From assembly GCF_013342145.1 (NCBI RefSeq), contig NZ_JABUQZ010000001.1, positions 868,001-932,000 on the forward strand: a stretch of DNA of 64,000 nucleotides, in the 5' to 3' direction. Position 1 is the stretch's first letter. Every line of letters begins with the position of its first letter. The notes below the pieces were generated by a model. It saw only the letters and a program-made list of their open reading frames with translations, was not told where the DNA came from and ran no database searches. Positions 27,658 through 37,400 of this stretch are shown here, piece by piece. Source of the DNA: Haloterrigena gelatinilytica (GTDB lineage: Archaea; Halobacteriota; Halobacteria; Halobacteriales; Natrialbaceae). The translations under genes were made by a program, and so were the position numbers.

Positions 27658-28823
27658 CGTGCTGCCTCCATGATGGTGGTGATAACGCAGTTGCCGAAGC
27701 CGCCGACGTTACAGCACAGCCCGACGTCGGCGTCGACCTGCCGCGGGCCGGCCTCGCCGACGAGCTGTTCATAGATTTCGACGCCCTGTGCGATCCCGCT
27801 GGCGCCCAGCGGATGACCCTTCGACTTGAGCCCGCCCGAAGTATTGATCGGCAGTTCGCCCGTGTCGCGCTCGGTGTAGCCGTCCTCGATGAGTTTCCAG
27901 GCCTCGCCCTGTTCGGCGAAGCCCAGGCCCTCCATCTGGAGGAACTCGAGGATGGTGAACATGTCGTGGAGTTCGGCGACGTCGATGTCGTCGGGGCCGT
28001 AGCCGCTCATCTCGTAGGCGCCCTTCCCGCTCTCGACGACGCCGCCCATGATCGTGGGGTCCTCTCGCTCGTGGACGACGTGGGTGTCGGTGGCGCCGTC
28101 GACGCCCGCAATGACGACGTAGTCGTCGGTGTACTCCTGGGCCGTCTCCTCGGAACAGAGCAGGAGGGCGGCCGAGCCGTCGGTGACCGGACAGAAGTCG
28201 TACAGTCGCAGCGGGTCGGCGATGATCGGCGACTCGAGGATCGTCTCGACGTCGACTTCTTTTTGGAACTGCGCGTGGGGGTTATCGACGCCGTTCCGGT
28301 GGTTCTTAGCGGCGACCGCCGCCAGACTCTCGCGAGGCGCGTCGAACCGCTCGAGGTAGTGGCGTGCAGTGAGGCCGGCGAAGGAGGGGAGGGTGACGCC
28401 GTGTTTGTACTCTTCGGGGTGAGTGACCGAGGCGATGATATCGGTCGACTCGCCGGTCGTCCGGTGGGTCATCTTCTCGCCGCCGACGAGCAGCGTCATC
28501 TCGCTGGCGCCGCTGGCGATCGACTGCCAGGCGGCGTAGATTCCCGCGCCGCCGCTGGAACTCGTCTGGTCGATCCGTTGCGTGTACGCCGGCATCGCGC
28601 CGAGGTCGTGAGCGAGGGCGTTCATCACGCCGGTCATCCCCTCGAACTCGCCGCTGGCCATGTTCGAGACGTACAGGTGGTCGACGTCGCCGGCCTCCGC
28701 ACCCGCGTCCGCGAGGCACTCCAGTCCGGCCTCCGCGAGGAGCTCGAGGATCCACTCCCCCTCGCGTTGCCCGAACTTCGTCATCGATGCGCCGATGATT
28801 GCTACATCTTGCGCTGTTGTCAT
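27654..28823 (-). CDS. Archaeal-type thiolase family protein (catalytic subunit)
   Basis: A 389-aa thiolase-superfamily protein that condenses or cleaves acyl-CoAs. The C-terminal GGLKSKGHPLGASG (catalytic His) and NVGGFG motifs are clear. At the nucleophile position, where CxSG is expected, the sequence is QTSSSGG, so Ser88 replaces Cys. Haloarchaeal two-subunit beta-ketothiolases are known with serine there, so this need not be inactive. The residue before NVGG is Cys rather than His. It is translationally coupled to the OB-fold subunit. The specific substrate (acetoacetyl-CoA, beta-ketovaleryl-CoA or other) is unknown. Confidence 0.82.
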   Translation of the reverse strand: MTTAQDVAIIGASMTKFGQREGEWILELLAEAGLECLADAGAEAGDVDHLYVSNMASGEFEGMTGVMNALAHDLGAMPAYTQRIDQTSSSGGAGIYAAWQSIASGASEMTLLVGGEKMTHRTTGESTDIIASVTHPEEYKHGVTLPSFAGLTARHYLERFDAPRESLAAVAAKNHRNGVDNPHAQFQKEVDVETILESPIIADPLRLYDFCPVTDGSAALLLCSEETAQEYTDDYVVIAGVDGATDTHVVHEREDPTIMGGVVESGKGAYEMSGYGPDDIDVAELHDMFTILEFLQMEGLGFAEQGEAWKLIEDGYTERDTGELPINTSGGLKSKGHPLGASGIAQGVEIYEQLVGEAGPRQVDADVGLCCNVGGFGNCVITTIMEAAR

Positions 28824-28852
28824 CCCGTGGACCGATAAGACGAATCTCGGTG

Positions 28853-28860
28853 TAAAAATA
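28853..28860 (-). promoter_or_regulatory. TATA-like box of the thiolase operon
   Basis: TATTTTTA on the minus strand lies about 30 nt before the ATG at 28823, suiting a leaderless transcript of the thiolase and OB-fold genes and separating them from the upstream secY operon. Confidence 0.5.
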
Positions 28861-29024
28861 CGGCCTTGCGACAGCCGGTGAGACGCCTCGGCAGCTATTT
28901 ACTTCCGTTTGGAAACCGCTCGAGACGACTGCGCTACCGGCGGCGGTCTCGAGGCGTGCGAGCTACACTGACTCGAGCGAGTGCGCCGCTAGGGGTTGTG
29001 AACGGCGAGAAGAAATGGAGACCG

Positions 29025-30524
29025 TTAGTCGCCGCCGCCGAACATCTCGCGCATCATCGGGTGCATCTCCATCATCTGCTCTTCGGCGATTTCCTCGTAG
29101 AGCTTGTAAGTGATGGAGACGGCCAGCAGCAGGCCGGTCCCGGTGACGCCGCCGATGGTACCGAGCATGTTCGCCCAGACGGCCAGCAGGCCGACCAGCG
29201 CGCCGCCGATAACGGTCACTTGCGGGATGTACCGCTCCATGACCTTCTCGATGACGCCGACGTTCTGTCGGAAGCCGGGGATCTGCATCCCGGAGTTCTG
29301 GATCTGCTTCGCGGTGGCCTCGGGGCCCATGTTGGTCGTCTCGACCCAGAAGATGGCGAACACTGCGCCGCCGACGACCATGAACACCACGTCGATGGAC
29401 ATCCGGATCAGCACCTGCCAGGCCTCTTGGCCGACGTCAGCCGTAAACCACATCCAGTCGCTCGGCGAGTAGATCGGCGCGACGTAGTAGAAGAACCCGC
29501 CGTCGGGCTGGCCGTTGGAGTACGTGCCGAGCCACGCGAGCTCCTGGCCGAACAGTTCGATCGGCCCTTCGCCGTTGGCGCCACCCTGGGTGGCGAGGAT
29601 CTGGCCGATGAACTGCAGGTTCGCCTGCAGCGCGCGAACGAGGATCATCGGCAGGACGCTCGCGTAGATGAGCTTCACCGGGAAGCGACCGCGAGCACCC
29701 TTGACGCGGGCGTGACTGAGCGGGATCTCGACCCGCACAGACTCCGCGTAGACGACGATCCCGAAGATCAGCAGCGTCGTCAGCAAGGCGATGAGCTGTC
29801 CGCCCTGGTCGGTGACCAGCAGCGTCATCAACCCGTCGCTGGAGACCAGCGAGCCGACCTGAATGTCGCCGGTGAAGATCAGGTACCAGTTGTAGAAGAA
29901 CCCGCCCTGGGTCGGTTGCAGGAACCCGGTGACGAGGCTCTGGCTCACGCTGGCGATGATGAACAGGCCGATCCCGCTCCCGACGCCCCATTTGCTGACG
30001 ACTTCGTCCATGTACAGCAGGAGAATCCCGCCGGCGAAGATCTGGGCGAAGATCAGCAGCTGGACCTGCGTCTGATCGAATTCGAGACCGCCGAGACTCA
30101 GCGATTGCATGGCCGGAAGGAAGTCGCCGGCGAACACCATCGGGAGTGCGGTCAGCGCCGTCATAATGACGACGAGCAGCTTCTGCAGCCCCTGGTAGAG
30201 CACCTGATCCCGCGGGTCGTCCGTGTCGAGACCGAGAAGGTTTGCTCCACCGAGCAACTGCAAGACGATGCTCGCGGTGACGATCGGTCCGATACCGACC
30301 TGTAGGATCGACCCCTGCTCGCCGGCCAGCACCGAGCGGAACTGACCGAGGATGTCGGTACCGCCCGTTTGGACCCCGAGCAACGCGATGTTCGTCAGGA
30401 AGAAGTACAACACGAGGATGCCGGCCGTCCACATCAGCTTGCGCTTGAAGGGAACGTGTCCCTCCGGACGGCGCACTGCGGGCATCCGCGTCAAGACCGG
30501 TTCGGCGGCTTCCTTCCATCCCAT
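29025..30524 (-). CDS. secY: Protein translocase subunit SecY
   Basis: A 499-aa membrane protein with ten predicted helices, forming the Sec61-type channel with SecE and Sec-beta. The plug and gate region after the first helix, VGIGPIVTASIVLQLLGG, and the conserved cytosolic loops YAESVRVEIPLSHARVKGARGRFPVKLIYASVLPMI and MQIPGFRQNVGVIEKVMERYIPQ are typical. It ends with acidic/Met-rich MMEMHPMMREMFGGGD. An extended extracellular loop (about residues 310-355) is common in haloarchaea. It is the last gene of the S10-spc operon, 3 nt after uL15. Confidence 0.95.
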   Translation of the reverse strand: MGWKEAAEPVLTRMPAVRRPEGHVPFKRKLMWTAGILVLYFFLTNIALLGVQTGGTDILGQFRSVLAGEQGSILQVGIGPIVTASIVLQLLGGANLLGLDTDDPRDQVLYQGLQKLLVVIMTALTALPMVFAGDFLPAMQSLSLGGLEFDQTQVQLLIFAQIFAGGILLLYMDEVVSKWGVGSGIGLFIIASVSQSLVTGFLQPTQGGFFYNWYLIFTGDIQVGSLVSSDGLMTLLVTDQGGQLIALLTTLLIFGIVVYAESVRVEIPLSHARVKGARGRFPVKLIYASVLPMILVRALQANLQFIGQILATQGGANGEGPIELFGQELAWLGTYSNGQPDGGFFYYVAPIYSPSDWMWFTADVGQEAWQVLIRMSIDVVFMVVGGAVFAIFWVETTNMGPEATAKQIQNSGMQIPGFRQNVGVIEKVMERYIPQVTVIGGALVGLLAVWANMLGTIGGVTGTGLLLAVSITYKLYEEIAEEQMMEMHPMMREMFGGGD

Positions 30525-30527
30525 ATG

Positions 30528-31031
30528 TTATTCCTCGTCCTGTTCGGCGTCGGCGTCCGCTTCGGATTCGTCCGCAGCGTCGGCCTCCTGACCTCGTTCC
30601 GAGAGCACCGCTTCGCCGCCGGCGGCCTCGAGTTTCTCCTCGGCTGCGTCCGAGAAGGCGTCCGCCGTCACTTCGAGGGCGTTGCGGACCTGTCCCGAAC
30701 CGAGGACTTTCACCTTGTCGACCTCGTGGCCGTCCTCGACGACGTCACGGGCGTCGATCGCGTAGCCGTCGTCGGTTTCCTCGGCCTGCCCCTCGGCGAC
30801 GTAGAGGATCGCGTCCTCGTCGAGCTTCTGGACGTCGATCTCCGCGACCTCTTCGCGGATGTCGTGGGGGCGCTTGAAGCCGTGTTTGCCCTTCGGTTCG
30901 TAGTTGTGGAATTCGTGTTTGCTGCGTCCGGCACGGCCGCGGCCACCGCGGTGGCCCGCACCGCGTCGGTTCTTGTGGGAACCGCCGCTGTGGGTGCGCG
31001 ATCCGCGTTGGCGTCGTTTTTTACTCGTCAT
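30528..31031 (-). CDS. rpl15: 50S ribosomal protein L15 (uL15)
   Basis: A 167-aa protein. The basic N-terminus (KKRRQRGSRTHSGGSHKNRRGAGHRGGRG) is the glycine/arginine-rich extension that enters rRNA, and the remainder folds as L15 (DVVEDGHEVDKVKVLGSG). A C-terminal 20-residue acidic tail (ADAADESEADADAEQDEE) is a halophilic addition. It lies between uL30 and secY in the operon. Confidence 0.95.
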   Translation of the reverse strand: MTSKKRRQRGSRTHSGGSHKNRRGAGHRGGRGRAGRSKHEFHNYEPKGKHGFKRPHDIREEVAEIDVQKLDEDAILYVAEGQAEETDDGYAIDARDVVEDGHEVDKVKVLGSGQVRNALEVTADAFSDAAEEKLEAAGGEAVLSERGQEADAADESEADADAEQDEE

Positions 31032-31033
31032 GG

Positions 31034-31501
31034 TTATCGCATCGATTCTAGCAGGTCGTTAATCTGCCCTGTTGTATGCTTTCCGAGTTGGCCGCCCTCG
31101 GCCGTCGGTTTCTTGATACCCTCGTGGCCGCCACGCGGGGGGTGGAGTCGCAGCGTCGGCGACAGTCCCTGCTCGCGCAGCGTCGTCTCCTCGGCGAGCA
31201 GCGCCTCGGCGAGCGCACCGAAGTCGTCGTAGTCGGTGTTCTCGGCCAGCCACTCCTCGTCGACGTCGGACTGTCGACCCTCGAGGGGCTCGGCGCGCTT
31301 TTCGAGCACGGTCTCGAGCACCTCGGCGTCGGGTTCGCCGTGGGCGACGTAGTCGTTAACCTTGTGGACCATCCCCGTGTAGGTGTCGGTCTCGGGGACG
31401 AGCGCACAGTGGTTGACGCTGTGGATGTTGAGCATCTGCAGCGTGTCTTCGACGTCTTCGTGGCGGTTCACCTCACCGCGTACCTGCACGACAGCCTTCA
31501 T
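31034..31501 (-). CDS. rpl30: 50S ribosomal protein L30 (uL30)
   Basis: A 155-aa archaeal-length L30, longer than the about 60-aa bacterial form. The ferredoxin-like core is [26 protein letters not shown], and the C-terminal segment LHPPRGGHEGIKKPTAEGGQLG is typical of the archaeal/eukaryotic L7 family. Its start overlaps the uS5 stop by 1 nt (TAATG), so translation is coupled. Confidence 0.95.
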   Translation of the reverse strand: MKAVVQVRGEVNRHEDVEDTLQMLNIHSVNHCALVPETDTYTGMVHKVNDYVAHGEPDAEVLETVLEKRAEPLEGRQSDVDEEWLAENTDYDDFGALAEALLAEETTLREQGLSPTLRLHPPRGGHEGIKKPTAEGGQLGKHTTGQINDLLESMR

Positions 31502-32157
31502 TACTCACTCACCTCGGCTTCTTCTCGGTTCGGTCGCCGTCGCGGGTGGCGCGACTGGGACGCGTTCTCGAGCGCGTTGAACGTCGCTTTCGCGAGGTTG
31601 ACCGTCGTTCGAGTGTTGCCGTGGCTCTTGGTCCAGGCGTTCTCGATGCCGGCCAGCTCGAGGACGTGTCGAACCGTGTCGCTGGCGGCCAGCCCAAGCC
31701 CTTCGGGGGCGGGGATGACCTCGACCTCGACGGAGCCGGCCTTACCGGTCGTCCGTCGGGTCAGCGAGTGTGGTCGGTCCGAACGGTCCTCCCACGACCC
31801 GGAGCCGCGGGGAACCTTGATCATGTTCAGCTTCGCGATACCGATCGCCTTCTGGATGGCGGAGCCGACCTGATCGTCTCGGCCTTCCGCGTAGCCGACG
31901 TAGCCGTCGCGGTTGCCCACGACGACGACACATCGGAACTTCACGCGGCGTCCGGAGTCGGTCATGCGCTGGACCATGTTGATGTCCAGCACTTCGTCGT
32001 CCAGTCCCGGCAGGAGCTGGTCGACGACCTCGGGTTCCTTCAGCGGGAGACCCGAGCTGAGGGCGTCTTCCATCGTGTCGATGTCGCCCTCCTGGACCAT
32101 CCGGCCGAGACGGGTGACCGGCTGCCATCCGTCGTCGTTGTAGTCGTTTGCGCTCAT
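31501..32157 (-). CDS. rps5: 30S ribosomal protein S5 (uS5)
   Basis: A 218-aa protein with the dsRNA-binding N-terminal domain ([37 protein letters not shown]) and the C-terminal S5 domain ([33 protein letters not shown]). It works in decoding accuracy and mRNA unwinding at the entry site. It overlaps uL18 upstream by 4 nt and uL30 downstream by 1 nt. Confidence 0.95.
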   Translation of the reverse strand: MSANDYNDDGWQPVTRLGRMVQEGDIDTMEDALSSGLPLKEPEVVDQLLPGLDDEVLDINMVQRMTDSGRRVKFRCVVVVGNRDGYVGYAEGRDDQVGSAIQKAIGIAKLNMIKVPRGSGSWEDRSDRPHSLTRRTTGKAGSVEVEVIPAPEGLGLAASDTVRHVLELAGIENAWTKSHGNTRTTVNLAKATFNALENASQSRHPRRRPNREEAEVSE

Positions 32158-32702
32158 TCGAGGATCGCCTCTCGTACCTCGTCGAAGTGTTCTGGTAGAT
32201 CCGTTGCGTCGAAGTCACCGCCGTAAAGCGGCTCGTCTCGCTGCTCGGCGTACTCGGCGATGTGTTCGCCGCGGGTACGCGACCAGTCCGCGAGCACGCT
32301 GTCGTTGTGCGGGATCTCGAGGCCGGCGTCGATGGCCCCCTCCTGAACCGCGAACACCTTGTTGCCGGGCGTCGCGGTGTTGAGACCGATGTCGAGTACC
32401 GCTTCCTCGACGCCGGCCTCGACGGCTCGCTGGCCGGCCAGCAGGCCGGTCAGGTACGCCGCGGAAATGTTACTCGTGGGGGCTTCCCAGCCGTACTCCT
32501 CGAGATCGCTCGAGTGTGCGCTCGCGAGCGTCTCGTCGCCCTGTGGTCCGGGGGTTATCAGCTGCGCCGTAGTGTGCTTGTTGCTCTTGCGAGCGACGAG
32601 GCGCGGTTTGCCCGATTTCAGCAGGCGCAACCTCTGATGGTAGTCCGTCCGGACCTCACGGCGACGCCGCATCGGAACTTTGTATCGTGGTCCTGTCGCC
32701 AT
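32154..32702 (-). CDS. rpl18: 50S ribosomal protein L18 (uL18)
   Basis: A 182-aa archaeal L18 that binds 5S rRNA. The N-terminus [40 protein letters not shown] and the [27 protein letters not shown] segment are diagnostic. It overlaps L19e by 1 nt and uS5 by 4 nt, so the block is tightly coupled. Confidence 0.95.
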   Translation of the reverse strand: MATGPRYKVPMRRRREVRTDYHQRLRLLKSGKPRLVARKSNKHTTAQLITPGPQGDETLASAHSSDLEEYGWEAPTSNISAAYLTGLLAGQRAVEAGVEEAVLDIGLNTATPGNKVFAVQEGAIDAGLEIPHNDSVLADWSRTRGEHIAEYAEQRDEPLYGGDFDATDLPEHFDEVREAILE

Positions 32703-33151
32703 TATTGGTCACCGTAGTTGTCGTCGATGTAGTTCATCAGGTACCGGACGCTACGGAACTCCCCGCCGCCAGCCTTCTTGTAGAGCTCGCGGTACTGCGT
32801 GGGCGTGATTTCGCCCTTGTCGCGGAGGTCACGCAGCTTCCGTCGCTGTGCGCGAATCTTGTCCTGCCACTCTTCTTTCTCGTTCTGGCGGGCGCCCTTC
32901 TTGCCGCGGCGCTTGCCCGGGCCCTTGCGGTGGCCGTAGGCGCGCTTCTCGTTGCGCTCTCGAGCGCGGCCGCGGGAGTTGCCCTTCGCGTCGTCGGCCT
33001 GAATGCGACCCTCGTCGACGAGTTCGCGGATCTCGTCGCGAGTGATCGCTTCGGCGATGTCGCTCTGGGCTTCGGGGTCGAGCCAGACGCGGTTCTCTCC
33101 GACGTCCAGGACGTCGGCTGCGAGTCGCTTCTGTGCGGAGAGATCAGTCAT
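32702..33151 (-). CDS. rpl19e: 50S ribosomal protein L19e (eL19)
   Basis: A 149-aa protein absent from bacteria. The N-terminal helical domain ([23 protein letters not shown]) is followed by the long basic rRNA-threading segment ([32 protein letters not shown]). Its 5' end overlaps the L32e gene by 8 nt. The gene confirms the archaeal nature of the operon. Confidence 0.95.
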   Translation of the reverse strand: MTDLSAQKRLAADVLDVGENRVWLDPEAQSDIAEAITRDEIRELVDEGRIQADDAKGNSRGRARERNEKRAYGHRKGPGKRRGKKGARQNEKEEWQDKIRAQRRKLRDLRDKGEITPTQYRELYKKAGGGEFRSVRYLMNYIDDNYGDQ

Positions 33152-33854
33152 TGGATTCCACCTCGACTTCCTCGTAGGTCGGGTTCAGGACGCGAACGCC
33201 CTGCTCCTCGGCCTGTTCTTCGATCCGTTCGCGCTTGCGCGCGCCGACCGAAGCGGCGATCCGAACCGCTTCGGTGTCGCCGTCGACGCCCTCGAGGTCG
33301 TCCGTGTTCTCGACGTAGACTTCCTCGAAGCCGCTGGGGTGTTTGCCCCGAACGGACTTCGGCGTGCGGTAGCCGGCCTGGACCTTCGGGCCCTTGCCCT
33401 TGATGCCGCGGCGCTGCTTGGACAGCGTGCCGCGGGGTCGGCGCCAGGATTCGGGCGTCCGCTTTTTCTTGTGGTAGTCCTGTCGGTTAAACTGCGGCTT
33501 GCCCTCGCTCTTGCGGCGGTTGAGCAGCCGTTGTTCTTCCTCGGAGAGATCGGGCGTCTTCTCGGTCAGCCCGCGGGGCTGAAGCTCCGTTTCGACGTCC
33601 TCCTCCGGCTCTTCTTCCTCGGCGCCCTCGTCTTCGATCTCGGCCTCGGTCTCCTCGGTGACCTCGAGGTCACCGACGTCGGCCTTGATACGCGCGGCGA
33701 GTGCGTTCCCGATGCCCTCGGCCTCGGCCAGGTCGTCCTGGTCGGCCTCTTTGACGTCCTCGATGGACTCGAAACCGGCATCGCGCAGCGCGTCGGCCTT
33801 GCTCGCGCCGACGCCGCTGATGTCCTCGAGTTCCTGTGGTTCTTCGTCTGCCAT
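33144..33854 (-). CDS. rpl32e: 50S ribosomal protein L32e (eL32) with N-terminal helix-hairpin-helix extension
   Basis: A 236-aa protein. The L32e core is residues 115-236 ([47 protein letters not shown]). The N-terminal 95 residues are an addition: a helix-hairpin-helix-like repeat ([38 protein letters not shown]) and a very acidic linker. Such an extension is typical of haloarchaeal L32e and is nearly as long as the core. Its role on the ribosome is not established. Confidence 0.94.
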   Translation of the reverse strand: MADEEPQELEDISGVGASKADALRDAGFESIEDVKEADQDDLAEAEGIGNALAARIKADVGDLEVTEETEAEIEDEGAEEEEPEEDVETELQPRGLTEKTPDLSEEEQRLLNRRKSEGKPQFNRQDYHKKKRTPESWRRPRGTLSKQRRGIKGKGPKVQAGYRTPKSVRGKHPSGFEEVYVENTDDLEGVDGDTEAVRIAASVGARKRERIEEQAEEQGVRVLNPTYEEVEVESND

Positions 33855-33857
33855 CTA

Positions 33858-34391
33858 TCAGGCACCTCCGGTCGCGGGTTTCTCGGTGATGTAGACCCCG
33901 TCCTGGAAGACGCGGGTGTCCTTGCCGCTGACGCGAGTCAGCTGCTCGATGTCCGCCGCCGTCTGGCCGACGTCCTCCTTGTTCGGACCGGAGAGCGTCA
34001 GTGCCTCGTCGTCGACGGAGACGTCGGTGTCACCGTGGATAGTCGTTCGTCGCGCTGCCTTTTCGCCGAGGAAGTTCTCGATGACGACCTCGTCGCCCTC
34101 CACGCGGACCTGCATCGGGAAGTGAGAGTAGAAGACTTCCATCTTGTACTCCCAGCCCTCGGTCACGCCGTGGAAGGCGTTGGTGAGGTGGCTCTCGAAG
34201 GTGCCGACGGTCGCGTTGGTCTTCGCGTCCTCGGACTCACTTTCGATTACCACGGTGTCGCCTTCGACGTCGACGCTCACGTCGGGGTACCAGAGGCGTC
34301 GCGTGACGCTCCCTTCCGGTCCCTCGACGGTTACGTCGAGGTGGTCGATCTCGACGGTTACGTTGTCAGGGGTTTCCAGTTCAACTCGCAT
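33858..34391 (-). CDS. rpl6: 50S ribosomal protein L6 (uL6)
   Basis: A 177-aa protein with two repeated alpha/beta domains. N-terminal DVTVEGPEGSVTRRLWYPDVSV and the later SHFPMQVRVEGDEVVIENFLGEKAARRTTI, typical of L6, are present. L6 lies at the base of the GTPase-associated stalk, near the sarcin-ricin loop. It is 2 nt after uS8 in the operon. Confidence 0.95.
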   Translation of the reverse strand: MRVELETPDNVTVEIDHLDVTVEGPEGSVTRRLWYPDVSVDVEGDTVVIESESEDAKTNATVGTFESHLTNAFHGVTEGWEYKMEVFYSHFPMQVRVEGDEVVIENFLGEKAARRTTIHGDTDVSVDDEALTLSGPNKEDVGQTAADIEQLTRVSGKDTRVFQDGVYITEKPATGGA

Positions 34392-34393
34392 TG

Positions 34394-34786
34394 TTAGTAG
34401 ACGTATGCGATCACCTGGCCGCCGATTCCCTGCTCACGCGCCTCGTAGTGGCTCATGATGCCACTGCTCGTCGTGACGACGAGCGCACCGAAGTCTCGAG
34501 CGGGGAGATAGCGCTTCTCCCACTTCTCGAAGTCCTCGGAACCGACGCTGTAGCGGGGCTTGACGGGGCCACACTCGTTGATCGCTCCTTTCAGTTCGAC
34601 CTCGAACTGACCGGCTTTGCCGTCGTCGACGTACTCGAAGCCGTCGATGTACCCGCGGTCGTAGAAGACCTCGAGCACGCTGCCGATCTCGTTCGAGGCG
34701 GGCGTTACCTCGTGGGTGAGATGTCCCACGCTCTCGGCGTTGTCGAGCCCCGAGAGCGCGTTACTGAGTGGATCGTTTCCAGTCAT
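34394..34786 (-). CDS. rps8: 30S ribosomal protein S8 (uS8)
   Basis: A 130-aa protein starting at [18 protein letters not shown]; the ORF extends 34 codons upstream, but into the uS14 gene. It binds helix 21 of 16S rRNA and in bacteria also its own mRNA. The C-terminal [38 protein letters not shown] contains the conserved S8 TTSxGIMS signature. Confidence 0.95.
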   Translation of the reverse strand: MTGNDPLSNALSGLDNAESVGHLTHEVTPASNEIGSVLEVFYDRGYIDGFEYVDDGKAGQFEVELKGAINECGPVKPRYSVGSEDFEKWEKRYLPARDFGALVVTTSSGIMSHYEAREQGIGGQVIAYVY

Positions 34787-34787
34787 G

Positions 34788-34982
34788 TTATCGATACTTC
34801 TTGAATCCCATGTCGCGAGCGATCTCACGGAAGCACTGCCGACAGAGGTTGATGTCGTACTTGCCGACCAACCCCTGCTTGCGGCCACAGCGCTGGCAGG
34901 CCTCTTCCTGCCCCGTGCGCTTTGCGGCGTGCTCGCCCGTGCGCTCGTTTTCTACGTCGCTTTCGGTTTCGCTTTCACTCAT
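34788..34982 (-). CDS. rps14: 30S ribosomal protein S14, zinc-binding type (uS14)
   Basis: A 64-aa protein with a zinc site of the CQRCGRKQG...CRQCFRE pattern and C-terminal [11 protein letters not shown]. An acidic 25-residue N-terminal extension precedes the core. It is 8 nt into the end of uL5 and 1 nt before uS8. Confidence 0.95.
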   Translation of the reverse strand: MSESETESDVENERTGEHAAKRTGQEEACQRCGRKQGLVGKYDINLCRQCFREIARDMGFKKYR

Positions 34983-35514
34983 CGTCTGCCTCCTCGACGG
35001 TCACGTCGAAGTTCGCCTCGAGGAACGCGATCGCGTCCTCGGGGGTCAGTCGGTGTCGCGACGGAATCGAGCGGGTGGCTTTGTCGCGCTTGGAGACGCG
35101 GTAGCCCGGGCGCACCATGTTGACGGTGACGTCCAGCCCGTAGATTCCGACGTTCGGGTCGTACTCCTGGCTCGGGAACTCGGTGTGTTCCTCGACGCCG
35201 AAGCTGAAGTTGCCCGTGTCGTCGAACTGCGTTGCCGAGATGTTCGACAGCGGCAGCGCCGTCTCGAGGAAGTCGTAGGCGTCGTCGTCGCGAAGGGTGA
35301 CCTTCGTGCCGATCGGATCGCCCTGGCGAATGCCGAAGTCGGGTTCGGTCCGTTTCGCCTGGGTCCGGACGCTTTCCTGACCCGTGATCTCTTCGATGAT
35401 GTCCTCGGCGCGGCCGAGTTCTCGACCGCCCTGACCGACGCCCATGTGGACGACGACCTTCTCGACGCGCGGTTCGCGCATCTCGTGGAACTCGCCGGCG
35501 TCAGCTTCGCTCAT
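34975..35514 (-). CDS. rpl5: 50S ribosomal protein L5 (uL5)
   Basis: A 179-aa 5S-rRNA-binding protein. The sequence [63 protein letters not shown] is typical of archaeal L5/eukaryotic L11, and [21 protein letters not shown] closes it. It overlaps rps4e by 4 nt and rps14 by 8 nt. Confidence 0.95.
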   Translation of the reverse strand: MSEADAGEFHEMREPRVEKVVVHMGVGQGGRELGRAEDIIEEITGQESVRTQAKRTEPDFGIRQGDPIGTKVTLRDDDAYDFLETALPLSNISATQFDDTGNFSFGVEEHTEFPSQEYDPNVGIYGLDVTVNMVRPGYRVSKRDKATRSIPSRHRLTPEDAIAFLEANFDVTVEEADDE

Positions 35515-36212
35515 TCGTCATCACCCGTGAAGTTCTCGTCGATCACGACGATGTACTCCTGAATCGTCTCGAATCCGTCGTCGTCCGTGGAGACGCCGAC
35601 CGTGTTCGGGCCGCTGCCCGGCGTGATGTCGATCGCGTCGATCTCGCCGATCTTGCCGCCGTGGTTGCCGCGGACGGCCGTCACGAGCGCGCCCTCCTCG
35701 AACGGGAAGTGGGCGACGATCGACTTGTCGTCGTTGTCGATGACGATCGAGTCGGTCGTCTCGTACTCGCTGCCGTCCTCGACGAGGACGTTGGTCCCGT
35801 CGTGGAGGGTCAGCTGCGTGTCCCCGCCGGGGACCTGCTGCTTGCCCTCGATCTTGCCGAGGCGGCTTCCGGCGGCGTCCTCGTCGATTTCGGTCAGCGC
35901 GAGCCGACCGCCTTCGTCGGGGAAGACGCGGAAGTACTCCTCTCGACCGGGGAACGCGACGATGTCGAAGATGCCGATCGGTCGCTTCTCGTCGTTGATC
36001 GGCTCCCCGTTGACGAGGATCGCGTCCTCGCTCAGGGCGTATCGCGCTTCCTTCTTCGAGTCGACGTAGCCGAGGACGTCCCGCAGCAGGACGACGAGGG
36101 GGACACCCTCTTCGCCGTGCGGGCCGGCGCCGGCCTTGACCGTGAACGTCTCTGTCTTGCGCTCGACCGGCCAGGACTTCGGTACGGACAGTCGTTTCTG
36201 GTGTTTCGTCAT
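35511..36212 (-). CDS. rps4e: 30S ribosomal protein S4e (eS4)
   Basis: A 233-aa archaeal/eukaryotic protein with an S4-like RNA-binding domain ([37 protein letters not shown]), a central S4e domain and a C-terminal KOW-type segment ([21 protein letters not shown]). It overlaps uL24 and uL5 by 4 nt each. Confidence 0.95.
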   Translation of the reverse strand: MTKHQKRLSVPKSWPVERKTETFTVKAGAGPHGEEGVPLVVLLRDVLGYVDSKKEARYALSEDAILVNGEPINDEKRPIGIFDIVAFPGREEYFRVFPDEGGRLALTEIDEDAAGSRLGKIEGKQQVPGGDTQLTLHDGTNVLVEDGSEYETTDSIVIDNDDKSIVAHFPFEEGALVTAVRGNHGGKIGEIDAIDITPGSGPNTVGVSTDDDGFETIQEYIVVIDENFTGDDE

Positions 36213-36565
36213 TCGCTATCACCTTCGAGGCGTGCCTCGCGACGCTCGTCCTCGAGGTCGAGCTCCGTGATACGGACGTTCGACGGGTCGAGCGGTCGCG
36301 GCACCTCTTCGCCGTCGGCCGTCTCGACCGTCACGTCTTCGACGTGAATCGTTCCGTCCTCGAGGATCGCGCGCAGGACCTCGCCTTCGTCGCCGGCGTG
36401 GTCGCCGCGCATGACCTCGACCGTGTCGCCCGCGTTGACACGGGTTCGACGGGTGTCGTACTCCTCTCGGAGCTCGTCGGACAGCGTCGCGTGAAGCTGC
36501 TTCTGTCGCTTGTGCAGCGGTGCACGCTCCGTCTGATTTCGCTGTTTGGATGGTTGTTCGCTCAT
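36209..36565 (-). CDS. rpl24: 50S ribosomal protein L24 (uL24)
   Basis: A 118-aa protein with the KOW motif ([25 protein letters not shown]) and the archaeal N-terminus ([30 protein letters not shown]). It initiates large-subunit assembly. It follows uL14 by 2 nt. Confidence 0.95.
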   Translation of the reverse strand: MSEQPSKQRNQTERAPLHKRQKQLHATLSDELREEYDTRRTRVNAGDTVEVMRGDHAGDEGEVLRAILEDGTIHVEDVTVETADGEEVPRPLDPSNVRITELDLEDERREARLEGDSE

Positions 36566-36567
36566 AT

Positions 36568-36966
36568 CTATACGATCATCGTCGCGGTAGAGGCGATTGC
36601 TCCGAAGCGCTCTGCGACTTCGCGGGCGATCGGCCCCTTGATCTCCGTCCCGCGGGGCTCCTCGTTCTCGTCGATGATGACGGCCGCGTTGTCCTCGAAC
36701 TTGAGTCGGGTGCCGTCGGGTCGGCGGATCGCCTTCCGCTGACGGACGATAACTGCCTCGAGGACCTGGCGGCGCATCTCGGGGGTACCCTTCGTGACCG
36801 AGACGGTCACCTTGTCACCGAGTCCCGCCTTCGGCTGGCGGTTCTTGGTGCCGTGGTAGCCCGAGACGCTGATGACCTTCAGTTCGCGCGCGCCGGTGTT
36901 GTCGGCACACGTGATCAGGGATCCCTTCTTGAGTCCCTGAGTGACGTCGGCTTTCATCGCCTCCAT
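36568..36966 (-). CDS. rpl14: 50S ribosomal protein L14 (uL14)
   Basis: A 132-aa protein, starting with the ATG at 36966 ([12 protein letters not shown]). A GTG three bases upstream (36969) would add one residue; the ATG overlapping the uS17 stop as TGATG is more likely. The signature [22 protein letters not shown] and the [20 protein letters not shown] block are typical. L14 contacts the 30S subunit in a bridge. Confidence 0.95.
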   Translation of the reverse strand: MEAMKADVTQGLKKGSLITCADNTGARELKVISVSGYHGTKNRQPKAGLGDKVTVSVTKGTPEMRRQVLEAVIVRQRKAIRRPDGTRLKFEDNAAVIIDENEEPRGTEIKGPIAREVAERFGAIASTATMIV

Positions 36967-37400
36967 CACTGATCACCCTCGTCTTCGCCCGCGAAGTCCT
37001 CGGCCGACAGCTCCGGCTCGGGTTCGGCCTGGCCGGTGAGGTCGGCGACGTCCTCCGCGGTCGCTTCTTCGGTTACTTCGACGACCACGTGCGATTTGGT
37101 CTTCGACAGTGGTCGGGTCTCTGCGATCTTGACCGTGTCACCGACCGAGAGCGGCTCGAGCACGCCCGGCACGTGAGCCGGAATGCGCGAGCGTCGCTTC
37201 ATGTAGCGGTCGTACTTCGGAACCGCTACGTCGTACTCTCGTTCGACGACTACGGTCTTGTCCATGTCCGTCGAGACGACGGTTCCCTCGAGGATCTGCC
37301 CTCGAACGGGAAGGTCGCCGTAGAACGGACACTTCTCGTAGTCGTATTCCTCCGGGTTCTCTGGTTCCGGAGGGGTTTCAACGTCTAGTCCTATTGCCAT
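36966..37400 (-). CDS. rps17: 30S ribosomal protein S17 (uS17)
   Basis: A 144-aa protein with the OB fold of S17 ([47 protein letters not shown]). The archaeal N-terminal extension ([23 protein letters not shown]) and an acidic C-terminal tail are present. It overlaps the rnp1 gene by 10 nt upstream and rpl14 by 1 nt. Confidence 0.95.
   Translation of the reverse strand: MAIGLDVETPPEPENPEEYDYEKCPFYGDLPVRGQILEGTVVSTDMDKTVVVEREYDVAVPKYDRYMKRRSRIPAHVPGVLEPLSVGDTVKIAETRPLSKTKSHVVVEVTEEATAEDVADLTGQAEPEPELSAEDFAGEDEGDQ

Noticed and set aside
28824-29024. ACTCGAGCGAGT palindrome between secY and the thiolase gene as a terminator
   Set aside because: The stem is only 5 bp and no T-tract follows; such CTCGAG-type symmetry is common in this GC-rich genome.
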